Source: Paenalcaligenes hermetiae
GTDB lineage: Bacteria; Pseudomonadota; Gammaproteobacteria; Burkholderiales; Burkholderiaceae_B
NCBI RefSeq assembly: GCF_039543645.1
Contig: NZ_BAABKD010000006.1
Location: 1 to 40,967, forward strand
Direction of reading: 5' to 3'
DNA length: 40,967 nucleotides
How positions within the stretch are numbered: the first letter of the stretch is position 1; the number at the start of each line of letters is the position of its first letter. Of this stretch, positions 33,808-40,967 are shown piece by piece. Below the pieces are notes generated by a model. That model made no database searches and had not been told where the DNA came from. It was given only the letters and a program-made list of their open reading frames with translations. Position numbers and translations under genes: made by a program.

Positions 33808-33933
33808 TTACAAAAGCAGTGCGTTAAGCAGATTTCCCACCCCAAAGTAAAAAATAAAAATAAAAAAAATGGCCAAGGCAACCACAAGGGTTTTATGGGC
33901 GATCTGAAAGAGTATTTTTTTTAGGATGGTCAT
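33808..33933 (-). CDS. Possible 41-residue single-helix membrane protein
   Basis: The minus strand reads MTILKKILFQIAHKTLVVAL followed by a very hydrophobic stretch, AIFFIFIFYF, then GVGNLLNALLL and TAA. The pattern is a short basic N-terminus plus one membrane helix. It fills the otherwise empty 390-bp gap after the PRC genes. No clear ribosome site is present and A/T-rich homopolymers could generate such a frame by chance. Nothing else gene-like is seen in this gap. Confidence 0.35.
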   Translation of the reverse strand: MTILKKILFQIAHKTLVVALAIFFIFIFYFGVGNLLNALLL

Positions 33934-34075
33934 TCGTATTTTTAAACTAGAGTAAATGGTTTCTAATATACATCAATTATTTGCTAAAGTCTTTTTATGG
34001 TGGCTTACTAAAGGTAAAATTGCTAATTAGATTTTTACACCTTACTATCTAGTTTGAAACAAGATGTACAGGCCT

Positions 34076-34099
34076 TTGCAGCAGTGGATCGCTCTGCAA
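34076..34099. promoter_or_regulatory. Inverted repeat before the methyltransferase operon
   Basis: TTGCAG and CTGCAA are separated by 12 bp, about 30 bp before the start codon of the methyltransferase gene. It may be an operator controlling the restriction-like operon. Short arms make this tentative. Confidence 0.3.
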
Positions 34100-34128
34100 T
34101 ATGTCTACGGTGCGCTAAGGAGTAGTAA

Positions 34129-36873
34129 ATGGCAGTTAGCCAGGCAAGCATAATTCAGTCATTAGAAAACCTGGTCTCTGACTTGGATCAGAGTGAGTTT
34201 ATTTTTTCTTTTCTCGACGCTTACGGTTTTCCTAAAAGCACCATCACTCGGCTAAGAAAAGAGGGGGACAGCCGAAATGTGGCAGAAAATGGTGATATCG
34301 GGCTACGTAAGCAGCTGTATTTTCGTGCCGTAGATCAGGGTGAAGACCTGAGTGCTCAGCTAGACGCGTTGTCCGAGAGCAGCGTGGTCGCACGCAATGA
34401 CATCCGTTTTGTGCTAGTGACAGACTTCAAAAACCTACTGGCTGTTGACCTGAAGGCGGAAGAGCGATTAGACATTGAAATTCACGAATTAGATAAACAT
34501 TATGGCTTTTTCTTACCCTTAGCTGGTTATGAAAAAGCCGTAATGTATTCTGAGCACCCCGCAGACCTAAAGGCCTCTGAAAAAATGGGGCAGCTGTTTG
34601 ATTTAATTCGTGAGCGTAATGAATTAACCAATAGCGAAGACATTCATGCATTAAACGTATTTCTGACGCGCCTTTTATTTTGCTTTTATGCAGAAGATAC
34701 AGGGATTTTTGAGGAAGGGCAGTTCAGTTATGCGCTTGAGTCTTATACCAAAGAGGACGGTTCGGATTTAGATCAGTTTTTCTATGATCTTTTCACTGTG
34801 CTGAATTTAGAGGAAAACTCGGCAGAGCGCAAAAAAATGCCAGCGCACTTTCAGTCCTTTAAGTATGTCAATGGGGACTTGTTCAGTGCTGATGAGCCTA
34901 TTCCCGAGTTCAGCCGCAGAGCCCGTCGTATTTTGCTGGATTGTGCTCGTCTAAATTGGTCTGAAATCAACCCCGATATTTTTGGTTCTATGTTTCAGGC
35001 AGTGATTGATGAGGAACAGCGGAGCAATCTAGGCCAGCACTACACCTCTGTGTCTAACATTATGAAAGTCATCCAGCCGTTATTTCTTGATGACCTTTAT
35101 GCCGAGTTAGACAAAGCCAAAGGCAACGAGAAAAAGCTCAAAGCATTGCTCGTGCGCTTACAAAAGTTGAGTATTTTTGACCCTGCTTGTGGTTCGGGTA
35201 ACTTTTTGATTATTGCCTATAAAGAGTTACGTCGCCTTGAAATGCAGATCATTGATGCGCTCAATGCCGCCAGTCAGCAAACAGTGATGTATTACTCCGG
35301 CATTAAGCTAAGCCAGTTTTACGGTATCGAAATAGACGACTTTGCCTGTGAAATCGCTACCTTATCGCTTTGGTTGGCAGAGCACCAAATGAATACTGAG
35401 TTTAAGGCAAAGTTTGGTTATGCTGAGCCTGCATTACCCTTACGTGATGGCGGGAACGTGGTCTGTGGTAATAGCTTGCGTTTGGATTGGGAGGAGGTTT
35501 GCCCACCAGTTGACGAGCAGGGTGAAGAGCGAGAGGTTTATATTTGTGGGAATCCGCCTTATCTTGGGGCTCGTAATATGAATAAAGAGCAGAAGCAAGA
35601 TATGGCCGCTGTATTTGTTGGGTGGAAGGGGTATGGAGACCTTGATCTTGTTGCTTCTTGGTTTTGGAAAGCAGCGCAATATATCTCAGGTCGTACTGCG
35701 CAATTTGCCTTGGTATCAACGAACTCCATTTGCCAAGGGGAGCAAGTGGCGATGTTGTGGCCCACTATTTTTGAACAAAATTTAAAGATCCGGTTTGCAT
35801 ACCCCACTTTTTCATGGAAAAACCAAGCAAAACAGAATGCCGCGGTTCATGTTGTGATTATAGGGGTCGCCAATGTAGCTGATGCAAAAGAATGTGTCTT
35901 GTATCGGACAGAGAAAGAGGGCTCTACACACCGTATAGTTGTTAAAAATGTCAGTCCTTATCTCTTTGAGGGAACAGATAGAGTGGTCATAAGCCGGAGA
36001 GACCCTATTTGCAAGGTATCTCCAATGGTTTTTGGAAATATGCCAAACGACAGCGGCCATCTCTTGTTGAGCAACGAGGAGAAACAAAGCTTGGTTTATC
36101 ATGAGCCTGATGCAGTCAAATGGATTAAACCTTTGTTGGGGGCTCAGGAGTTCCTACAAGGCAAACAGCGTTGGTGTTTATGGCTTGAAGGTATAACTCA
36201 AACAGAACTTGATTCTTTACCTTTGGTTCAGAATCGAGTTAATCAAGTGAAAACCGCTCGATTAGAAAGTGCTAGAACAGCAACGCAACAACTTGCCCAG
36301 CAACCGCATCTTTTTGGTGAAATACGACAACCCAAAGACGGTCATTACATTCTAGTACCAAGCGTTTCCTCTGAGCGCCGTCACTATATACCTATAGGGT
36401 TTATGAGTGCTGATGTGATTGCAAGTAACGCTAACATGATGATCCCCAACGCCACCCTCTACGAGTTCGGCATCCTTACCTCTGAAATGCACAACGACTG
36501 GATGCGCACCGTAGCTGGGCGTTTAGAAAGTCGTTACCGCTACTCAGCCACCTTGGTCTATAACACGTTCCCTTGGCCAGACGTGACCGAGCCCAAGCGT
36601 AAGCACATTGAGTCTTTAGCTGAAGAGGTTTTACTTATCCGTGAGGATTACCCAGATAAGACCTTAGCGCAGCTTTATGATCCCGACACCATGCCCGAGC
36701 CTTTATTACAGGCACACAAAAAATTAGACCGTGCCGTAGAAGCCTTGTATAGAGAAAGACCATTTCGTGATGCTTCCGAGCGCTTAGAGCATCTATTTGC
36801 TCGCTATGAAAAGTTAATTGCGGCAGAGAAAGAACAGGCGTTGGCAAAAAAGAAAAAGGGGAGTAAGTCGTAA
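34129..36873 (+). CDS. MmeI-like class I DNA N6-adenine methyltransferase of a restriction-like operon
   Basis: A 914-residue DNA methyltransferase. Residues 1-130 look like an MmeI/type IIG nuclease-type N-domain, but where the catalytic ExK should precede IRFVLVTDFKNLLAVDL the sequence is LYFRAVDQGEDL, lacking it. A helical domain follows. The methyltransferase domain has motif I DPACGSGN (351-358), a second SAM segment GIEIDDFACEIA and the catalytic NPPY (475-478). It continues into a target-recognition-like region and an MmeI-type end (LESRYRYSATLVYNTFPWPD, DPDTMPEPLLQAHKKLDRAVEALY). It probably modifies one adenine on one strand at a specific site. AAGGAG precedes the ATG; the stop overlaps the next gene's ATG (TAATG). 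Confidence 0.85.
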   Translation: MAVSQASIIQSLENLVSDLDQSEFIFSFLDAYGFPKSTITRLRKEGDSRNVAENGDIGLRKQLYFRAVDQGEDLSAQLDALSESSVVARNDIRFVLVTDFKNLLAVDLKAEERLDIEIHELDKHYGFFLPLAGYEKAVMYSEHPADLKASEKMGQLFDLIRERNELTNSEDIHALNVFLTRLLFCFYAEDTGIFEEGQFSYALESYTKEDGSDLDQFFYDLFTVLNLEENSAERKKMPAHFQSFKYVNGDLFSADEPIPEFSRRARRILLDCARLNWSEINPDIFGSMFQAVIDEEQRSNLGQHYTSVSNIMKVIQPLFLDDLYAELDKAKGNEKKLKALLVRLQKLSIFDPACGSGNFLIIAYKELRRLEMQIIDALNAASQQTVMYYSGIKLSQFYGIEIDDFACEIATLSLWLAEHQMNTEFKAKFGYAEPALPLRDGGNVVCGNSLRLDWEEVCPPVDEQGEEREVYICGNPPYLGARNMNKEQKQDMAAVFVGWKGYGDLDLVASWFWKAAQYISGRTAQFALVSTNSICQGEQVAMLWPTIFEQNLKIRFAYPTFSWKNQAKQNAAVHVVIIGVANVADAKECVLYRTEKEGSTHRIVVKNVSPYLFEGTDRVVISRRDPICKVSPMVFGNMPNDSGHLLLSNEEKQSLVYHEPDAVKWIKPLLGAQEFLQGKQRWCLWLEGITQTELDSLPLVQNRVNQVKTARLESARTATQQLAQQPHLFGEIRQPKDGHYILVPSVSSERRHYIPIGFMSADVIASNANMMIPNATLYEFGILTSEMHNDWMRTVAGRLESRYRYSATLVYNTFPWPDVTEPKRKHIESLAEEVLLIREDYPDKTLAQLYDPDTMPEPLLQAHKKLDRAVEALYRERPFRDASERLEHLFARYEKLIAAEKEQALAKKKKGSKS

Positions 36874-38921
36874 TGGCTAATTTATTGACCGTCAATTACA
36901 AACAAACTGGCAAAAGCGCTAACCTTAATGAAATGGGCATGCGTGAAATGCAGGCCCGTGCTTTTGAGTACAGAAATGCGCAGTATCTCTTGCTTAAAGC
37001 GCCACCTGCCTCTGGGAAGTCACGGGCGTTGATGTTTTTGGGCTTAGATAAGCTTCACCATCAAGGTATTAAAAAAGTGATTGTGGCGGTACCGGAAATG
37101 TCCATCGGCGCTTCGTTCAGAAATACCCGCTTAAGCGAGTTTGGTTTTTTTGCAGATTGGGTGGTTGATGCGGGCTATAACCTGTGTGTGCCAGGAGCGA
37201 ATGAAGAAGGCAAGGTGAATACCTTTGTGCGCTTTATGTCAGATCCTGCCGCACAGATTTTAGTGTGTACACATGCCACTTTGCGTTTTGCTTATCAAAA
37301 ACTGACGCCATCTGCTTTTAATGACACCGTTGTGGCCATTGACGAGTTTCATCATACCTCTGCGGATGAAGAAAATCGGTTAGGAGAACTGATTGACGGC
37401 TTAATGAAAGGCTCTAATGCCCATATTATTGCCATGACGGGTTCGTATTTCCGTGGTGATGCGGTACCGATTTTGCTGCCCGAGGACGAGGAAAAATTCA
37501 CTCAGGTTACCTATTCTTATTATGAACAGTTAAATGGGTATCGCTACTTAAAGTCCTTGGGGATTGGCTATCACTTTTATACAGGGCGTTATTTGGATGC
37601 GCTGCATGAGGTATTAGATACCACTAAAAAAACCATTATCCATATTCCAAATGTTAATTCCGTGGAATCCACCAAAGACAAGTACTCAGAAGTGGATCAT
37701 ATTTTAGATGTGATCGGTACGGTCGTGGATAGAGATATGAAAACGGGGATTATCACGGTTAAAGATAAAAGCGGTCGCTTATTAAAAGTGGCGGACTTAG
37801 TCGATGACAACCCCATGCGAGTCGAGGTGCAAAACTACCTACGCAATGTGTCTAAAGCAGAGGACATGGACATTATTATTGCATTGGGAATGGCTAAAGA
37901 AGGCTTTGACTGGCCATGGTGTGAGCATGTGCTTACCGTGGGCTATAGGTCGTCTTTAACCGAAATTGTGCAGATTATAGGACGTGCTACACGTGATTGT
38001 GAGGGTAAAACCCATGCGCAATTTACGAATCTGATTGCGCAGCCGGATGCCAATGACAAGGATGTGAGAGTTTCTGTTAATAACATGCTGAAAGCGATTA
38101 CTGTGTCATTGCTGATGGAGCAGGTGTTAGCGCCGTCTATTAAGTTTAAACCACGCTCTCGTATGGAGCCTGGTGAGAAGGTGGAGCCTGGCACCGTGCT
38201 GATTGATGATACGACGGCACCCGTATCTGAAAAGGTGATGAAAGCACTGGAAAACATAGACAACATTAAAGCGGCCATTTTGCAAAAACCAGAGGTGGTT
38301 GCACCCGCGGTGACGGGCGAGGTTGATTCCGAGGTGTTAGGTCAGGTAGAGATCCCTAAGATTGTAGAAACCCTCTACCCTGATATGGATGAGCATGAGG
38401 TGCAGACGGTAGCAGAGGCGGTGCAGTTATCGTTGGGTGTACAGGCGACTGGTGGTGTGATTGATGAAGCGGACTTGCCAGAAGGAGCAGATATCTTTGT
38501 GCCTCCTGGAGTAAAAGAAACGGGGGAGCCGTACCAGAAGCCAACTGAGGAGACGGGCGGTGCGCCGAAACTAAATCGTAAGTTTGTTTTGATTGATAAG
38601 AAGTTCGTTAATATTGAGCATTTGAATGTGGATTTAATTCGTCAGATTAATCCATTTCAAGGGGCGTATGAGATTCTTTCTAAGGCTGTGACCCCTGCTG
38701 TATTAAAAACGATTCAAGATACGGTAGTCGCTATGCGCTCTAACATGTCTGAAGAAGAAGCGATTATTTTATGGCCACGCATTCAGAATTTTAGAAAGGA
38801 TAAAGGACGAGAGCCCTCTGTGACTTCCGGTGATCCGTATGAGAAGCGCTTAGCTGAAGGTTTGGCCTATTTGAAGCGTAAGGCTCAGGAACGCAAGGCT
38901 GCACAGGTTAGTATGTCATAG
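36873..38921 (+). CDS. SF2 DEAD/DEAH-type helicase or translocase of the restriction-like operon
   Basis: A 682-residue ATP-driven motor. Walker A is APPASGKS (43-50), the DExH box is DEFHH (157-161), motif III is MTG (188-190) and motif VI is QIIGRATRD (367-375). The second RecA domain includes IIALGMAKEGFDWPWCEHVLTVGYRSS. The last 270 residues are a family-specific tail with many charged, proline-rich stretches and no known nuclease motif that I can see. It overlaps the methyltransferase stop by one base and lies 9 bp before the GIY-YIG gene. The likely role is DNA translocation coupling recognition to cleavage, as in type I/III or DISARM-like systems, by inference. Confidence 0.85.
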   Translation: MANLLTVNYKQTGKSANLNEMGMREMQARAFEYRNAQYLLLKAPPASGKSRALMFLGLDKLHHQGIKKVIVAVPEMSIGASFRNTRLSEFGFFADWVVDAGYNLCVPGANEEGKVNTFVRFMSDPAAQILVCTHATLRFAYQKLTPSAFNDTVVAIDEFHHTSADEENRLGELIDGLMKGSNAHIIAMTGSYFRGDAVPILLPEDEEKFTQVTYSYYEQLNGYRYLKSLGIGYHFYTGRYLDALHEVLDTTKKTIIHIPNVNSVESTKDKYSEVDHILDVIGTVVDRDMKTGIITVKDKSGRLLKVADLVDDNPMRVEVQNYLRNVSKAEDMDIIIALGMAKEGFDWPWCEHVLTVGYRSSLTEIVQIIGRATRDCEGKTHAQFTNLIAQPDANDKDVRVSVNNMLKAITVSLLMEQVLAPSIKFKPRSRMEPGEKVEPGTVLIDDTTAPVSEKVMKALENIDNIKAAILQKPEVVAPAVTGEVDSEVLGQVEIPKIVETLYPDMDEHEVQTVAEAVQLSLGVQATGGVIDEADLPEGADIFVPPGVKETGEPYQKPTEETGGAPKLNRKFVLIDKKFVNIEHLNVDLIRQINPFQGAYEILSKAVTPAVLKTIQDTVVAMRSNMSEEEAIILWPRIQNFRKDKGREPSVTSGDPYEKRLAEGLAYLKRKAQERKAAQVSMS

Positions 38922-38930
38922 GGTAGGGGC

Positions 38931-40241
38931 ATGGCAATTAGGCATAGTAAAAGCAAAATGGCCAATCGCTTATCACTGGATGATATTTTTAGTGGTCCGG
39001 ATGAGTTTGGGTTGTTGGATGTGGCACCCAAGGCAATAAGCCAAAATGCACCGATTGAAATTACGAATTTTGAGGCGATTAACGCTTTTGTGGATCAGCA
39101 TGGGCGAGCGCCGAGCCAAGATGGCGATTTAGCAGAAAAGCTGTTAGCCAGACGTTTGGCGGGTTATCAAAACAATAGCAGTTTTCACTCCACTTTGGCT
39201 CCATATGATCGGTATGGTTTGTTGGTTTCGGGAAAGGAAAAGGGCATCGCGCCGCAAGAAGCGCTAGAGGCGGCTTCCTGTGATTTGGTTGATGATGGAC
39301 AGCCCAAGAATATTCCTCCCGATGAGGTTACCTCTTTAGATGATATTTTTGCTAGCGCTGAATTCAATGACCTAAATTTAGGTGACCAAAGTTTATTCGA
39401 TATTAAACATGTCCCCGCTATCACAGAGCGAGAGCAGCCTGATGAAATAGCTCAGCGTCGTGTGTGTGAAGATTTCTATCAGTTTGAGCCAATCTTTTTG
39501 GAAGTGCAGCAAGGGCTGAAATCAGGAGAGATGAAGACAGTTCGCTTTAACCTGACCTCACGGGTGGAGGAAGGTGATCTGTTCATCATGGAAGGGGTGC
39601 TTTGCTTAATTGATGAAATAGGCGAGTACAGAGAAGACAGCCAAGGTCGTTATGACCCTCGGCTACGAGTCATTTTTGAAAATGGCACCGAGTCAAATCA
39701 CCTTTTACAGTCACTTGCCAAGCGTCTTTATATGGATGAAACAGGGCGTAGGGTTGTACGTAGTGCCGAGTCCGTCGTCGATGCGTTTAATAATATTTCT
39801 CATAAAGACAAGCGTGCTGGACAAATCTACTTTGTGACAACGCTAAGCGACAATCCGGTTTTAAAAGCCATACCCAACCTGATTAAAATTGGCTACACCG
39901 AACAAACGGTAGAAGAACGTATAAAAAATGCCGAACGAGATATCGCCTTTTTAGAAGCTCCCGTTAAGATCCTAGCCTCTATCGAATGCTATAACTTAAA
40001 TCCCAATAAGTTTGAATCATTGATTCATGGTTTTTTGCATGCTCAACGTTTAAAAATGACTCTAGTGGGTAAGGATGGCAAAAATTACAGCCCAAAAGAA
40101 TGGTTTTCAGTGCCATTAGACACCGCACGAGAAGTGGTCAGACGCATCATTGACGGCAGTATTGTGCATTATCGAATGGATAATACGACGGGGAGATTGG
40201 TGGGTAAAGGGGAGGGACGTCAATTAGAGGGCTATTTGTAA
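38931..40241 (+). CDS. GIY-YIG (T5orf172/MUG113-type) nuclease of the restriction-like operon
   Basis: A 436-residue protein. Residues 290-410 form a GIY-YIG nuclease of the T5orf172/MUG113 type. GQIYFV (297-302) is the GIY strand, LIKIGYT (317-323) the YIG strand, VEERIKNAERD holds the conserved Arg, and KFESLIHGFLHAQRL holds the metal-binding Glu. WFSVPLDTA closes it. Residues 1-290 carry two copies of SLDDIF (15-20 and 135-140), each followed by an acidic EF-containing stretch, with a helical segment between. It starts 9 bp after the helicase with TAGGGG before the ATG. The likely effector nuclease of the cluster. Nearby degenerate genes suggest recombination to its right. Confidence 0.82.
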   Translation: MAIRHSKSKMANRLSLDDIFSGPDEFGLLDVAPKAISQNAPIEITNFEAINAFVDQHGRAPSQDGDLAEKLLARRLAGYQNNSSFHSTLAPYDRYGLLVSGKEKGIAPQEALEAASCDLVDDGQPKNIPPDEVTSLDDIFASAEFNDLNLGDQSLFDIKHVPAITEREQPDEIAQRRVCEDFYQFEPIFLEVQQGLKSGEMKTVRFNLTSRVEEGDLFIMEGVLCLIDEIGEYREDSQGRYDPRLRVIFENGTESNHLLQSLAKRLYMDETGRRVVRSAESVVDAFNNISHKDKRAGQIYFVTTLSDNPVLKAIPNLIKIGYTEQTVEERIKNAERDIAFLEAPVKILASIECYNLNPNKFESLIHGFLHAQRLKMTLVGKDGKNYSPKEWFSVPLDTAREVVRRIIDGSIVHYRMDNTTGRLVGKGEGRQLEGYL

Positions 40242-40294
40242 ATTACGGTAGTTATTAGAGCAGATCACAAAAACTGTTAAAGGAGTTGGTAGCT

Positions 40295-40392
40295 ATGGCA
40301 ACGTTTAATCCCAATGAGTTAAAAAGAAAACTCAGAGAGGCCCAGCGTAAAGAATCACAGCCATCAAGCAGCTGATCGATGAGTTTGTCTGA
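40295..40392 (+). pseudogene. Broken small gene next to the integron
   Basis: After AAAGGAGTTGG an ATG opens MATFNPNELKRKLREAQRKE, then reads into a stop at 40375. One frame over, the sequence continues AIKQLIDEFV and a stop at 40392. The basic helical start resembles conserved small proteins beginning MxxFNPNELKR. I read it as a truncated, frameshifted remnant rather than a working 26-residue gene. Confidence 0.45.
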
Positions 40393-40395
40393 TAT

Positions 40396-40436
40396 TGGCA
40401 TTCTGATATCCTTCTTCGATATTGTTAAGAATGCCA
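40396..40436. repeat. Inverted repeat at the end of the orfX-like gene
   Basis: TGGCATTCT and AGAATGCCA, perfect 9-bp arms 23 bp apart, directly after the orfX stop on the minus strand. It could be a transcription end signal or a mark of the junction between mobile and chromosomal DNA. Confidence 0.4.
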
Positions 40437-40437
40437 T

Positions 40438-40884
40438 TTACACAGATATTTTTACACTCTCCTCTTTCTGCGTATCAGTTTGCACATACTGAACACTTCT
40501 AAACGCATCCAGCTTCCATGCTCCCTTGCGCAGAGATACTTTTGAATCACTACCCTTACGCCTAGGCATGAGGCCAATCTGGAGAAAAGAAACCTCAAGA
40601 ACGCTTGCTGCCACGAGGCCTATCATTTCATCAATTTCCTTGGCTTTGCCAAGGCTATCTATTCCGTGGTCTAAGATGCTTTTCACCTGCCTCTTCCAGC
40701 TTTCATCACAAACGGTGACCGTATCCTCGATCGCCAATCCCAGTAATTTCAGCGCTTTTGAGCAATACTTCCGCCAAGTAGGGATATGATTTGATTCTTT
40801 CAATGCGTACCAAGCATCTGAGCCAAAGAGATCTTCAATCACCCCTTTGAACGCCAGAAATTTGGTGTATTGATTCTCAGCCAT
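40438..40884 (-). CDS. Integron-associated hypothetical protein, orfX-like
   Basis: A 148-residue soluble protein (MAENQYTKFLAFKGVIEDLFGSDAWYALKESN...). It begins 7 bp after an aadA-type attC site on the minus strand. That position, right after aadA1, is where orfX (ybeA) lies in Tn7 class 2 integrons; I recall it as such but cannot confirm identity by search. No catalytic motif is visible: it is helix-rich and ends with a charged tail. No attC is seen at its own 3' end, where a 9-bp inverted repeat lies instead. Confidence 0.6.
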   Translation of the reverse strand: MAENQYTKFLAFKGVIEDLFGSDAWYALKESNHIPTWRKYCSKALKLLGLAIEDTVTVCDESWKRQVKSILDHGIDSLGKAKEIDEMIGLVAASVLEVSFLQIGLMPRRKGSDSKVSLRKGAWKLDAFRSVQYVQTDTQKEESVKISV

Positions 40885-40890
40885 CTTTAT

Positions 40891-40950
40891 GCCTAACGCT
40901 TGAGTTAAGCCGCGCCGCGAAGCGGCGTCGGCTTGAACGAATTGTTAGAC
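40891..40950 (-). repeat. attC: attC recombination site (59-base element) of an aadA cassette
   Basis: Exactly 60 bp bounded by GTCTAAC and GTTAGGC core sites on the minus strand. Nearly perfect inverted arms lie inside (AAGCCGACGCCGCTTCG against CGAAGCGGCG-type complement, then GAGTTAAGC). It matches the well-known aadA-type attC from memory. IntI recombinases use this folded strand for cassette exchange. Confidence 0.93.
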
Positions 40951-40951
40951 A

Positions 40952-40967
40952 TTATTTGCCGACTACC
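40952..40967 (-). CDS. aadA: 3' end of an aadA aminoglycoside adenylyltransferase gene (partial)
   Basis: Only the last codons are in the window: GTA GTC GGC AAA TAA, encoding VVGK and a stop, one base before the attC core. This is the known C-terminus of AadA1/AadA2-type streptomycin-spectinomycin adenylyltransferases. The identity rests on the attached attC as much as on these codons. The rest lies beyond the right edge. Confidence 0.8.

Noticed and set aside
34129..40241. The three-gene cluster as classical type I or type III restriction-modification
   Set aside because: There is no HsdS-like specificity gene, the helicase shows no Mrr/HSDR nuclease motif, and the methylase is MmeI-like rather than HsdM or Mod; the nuclease is a separate GIY-YIG protein.
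40255..40437. 60-residue frame on the minus strand below the orfX-like gene
   Set aside because: It has no ribosome site, and is antisense to a better-supported remnant.
40376..40967. A Tn7 end or complete transposon boundary
   Set aside because: No repeated transposase-binding sites or transposition genes are visible here; only cassette-associated sequence is supported.

Overview
The window looks like a chromosomal segment of a Gram-negative proteobacterium of moderate GC content. A beta- or gammaproteobacterium is likely, and Alcaligenaceae-like is my guess from the gene mix, not proven. It holds a 5S rRNA gene, a tRNA-Thr(CGT), a type I-F CRISPR-Cas locus, a TRAP (TAXI-type) transporter, a three-gene restriction-like cluster, and the edge of an antibiotic-resistance integron.

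Left part (1-15.9 kb) is ordinary chromosome. In order: a 5S rRNA gene with its terminator; a protein methyltransferase-like gene; a siderophore-interacting reductase behind a Fur-box-like sequence; a sulfate/thiosulfate ABC importer (cysP-cysT-cysW on the minus strand, with an unusually short cysA divergent from it); a CorA-type metal channel; a DUF924 protein; a small two-helix membrane protein; a CPA1 Na+/H+ antiporter; tRNA-Thr; a MAPEG protein; an AI-2E family permease; a glutaredoxin-like protein; a 14-helix MFS exporter; an SDR dehydrogenase; and DUF3108 and PsiE genes. Several convergent pairs share perfect-stem terminators.

Middle part (16-28.1 kb) is a complete type I-F1 CRISPR-Cas system: cas1, cas2-3, csy1/cas8f, csy2/cas5f, csy3/cas7f and csy4/cas6f, all on the plus strand. 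They are followed by an AT-rich leader with a perfect IHF consensus and an array of 55 repeats and 54 spacers, three of which occur twice. The locus sits between a decayed isochorismatase-type gene and brnQ. The last, degenerate repeat ends 9 bp from the brnQ stop codon.

Right part (28-41 kb) holds brnQ, then a TAXI-type TRAP transporter. Its periplasmic binding protein appears to be naturally circularly permuted: the C-terminal half of the family comes first and the N-terminal half second, behind one signal peptide. A strong hairpin separates it from the fused permease. Next come two PRC-barrel paralogs and a possible 41-residue membrane protein. After these is a tight three-gene operon: an MmeI-like adenine methyltransferase whose N-terminal nuclease motif seems lost, an SF2 helicase, and a T5orf172/GIY-YIG nuclease. 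I propose this is a split restriction-modification or other defence system. The window ends in mobile DNA: a broken small gene, an orfX-like gene, a full 60-bp aadA-type attC site, and the last codons of an aadA streptomycin/spectinomycin resistance gene. The most notable observations are the permuted TAXI binding protein and the methyltransferase-helicase-GIY-YIG operon next to a resistance integron.
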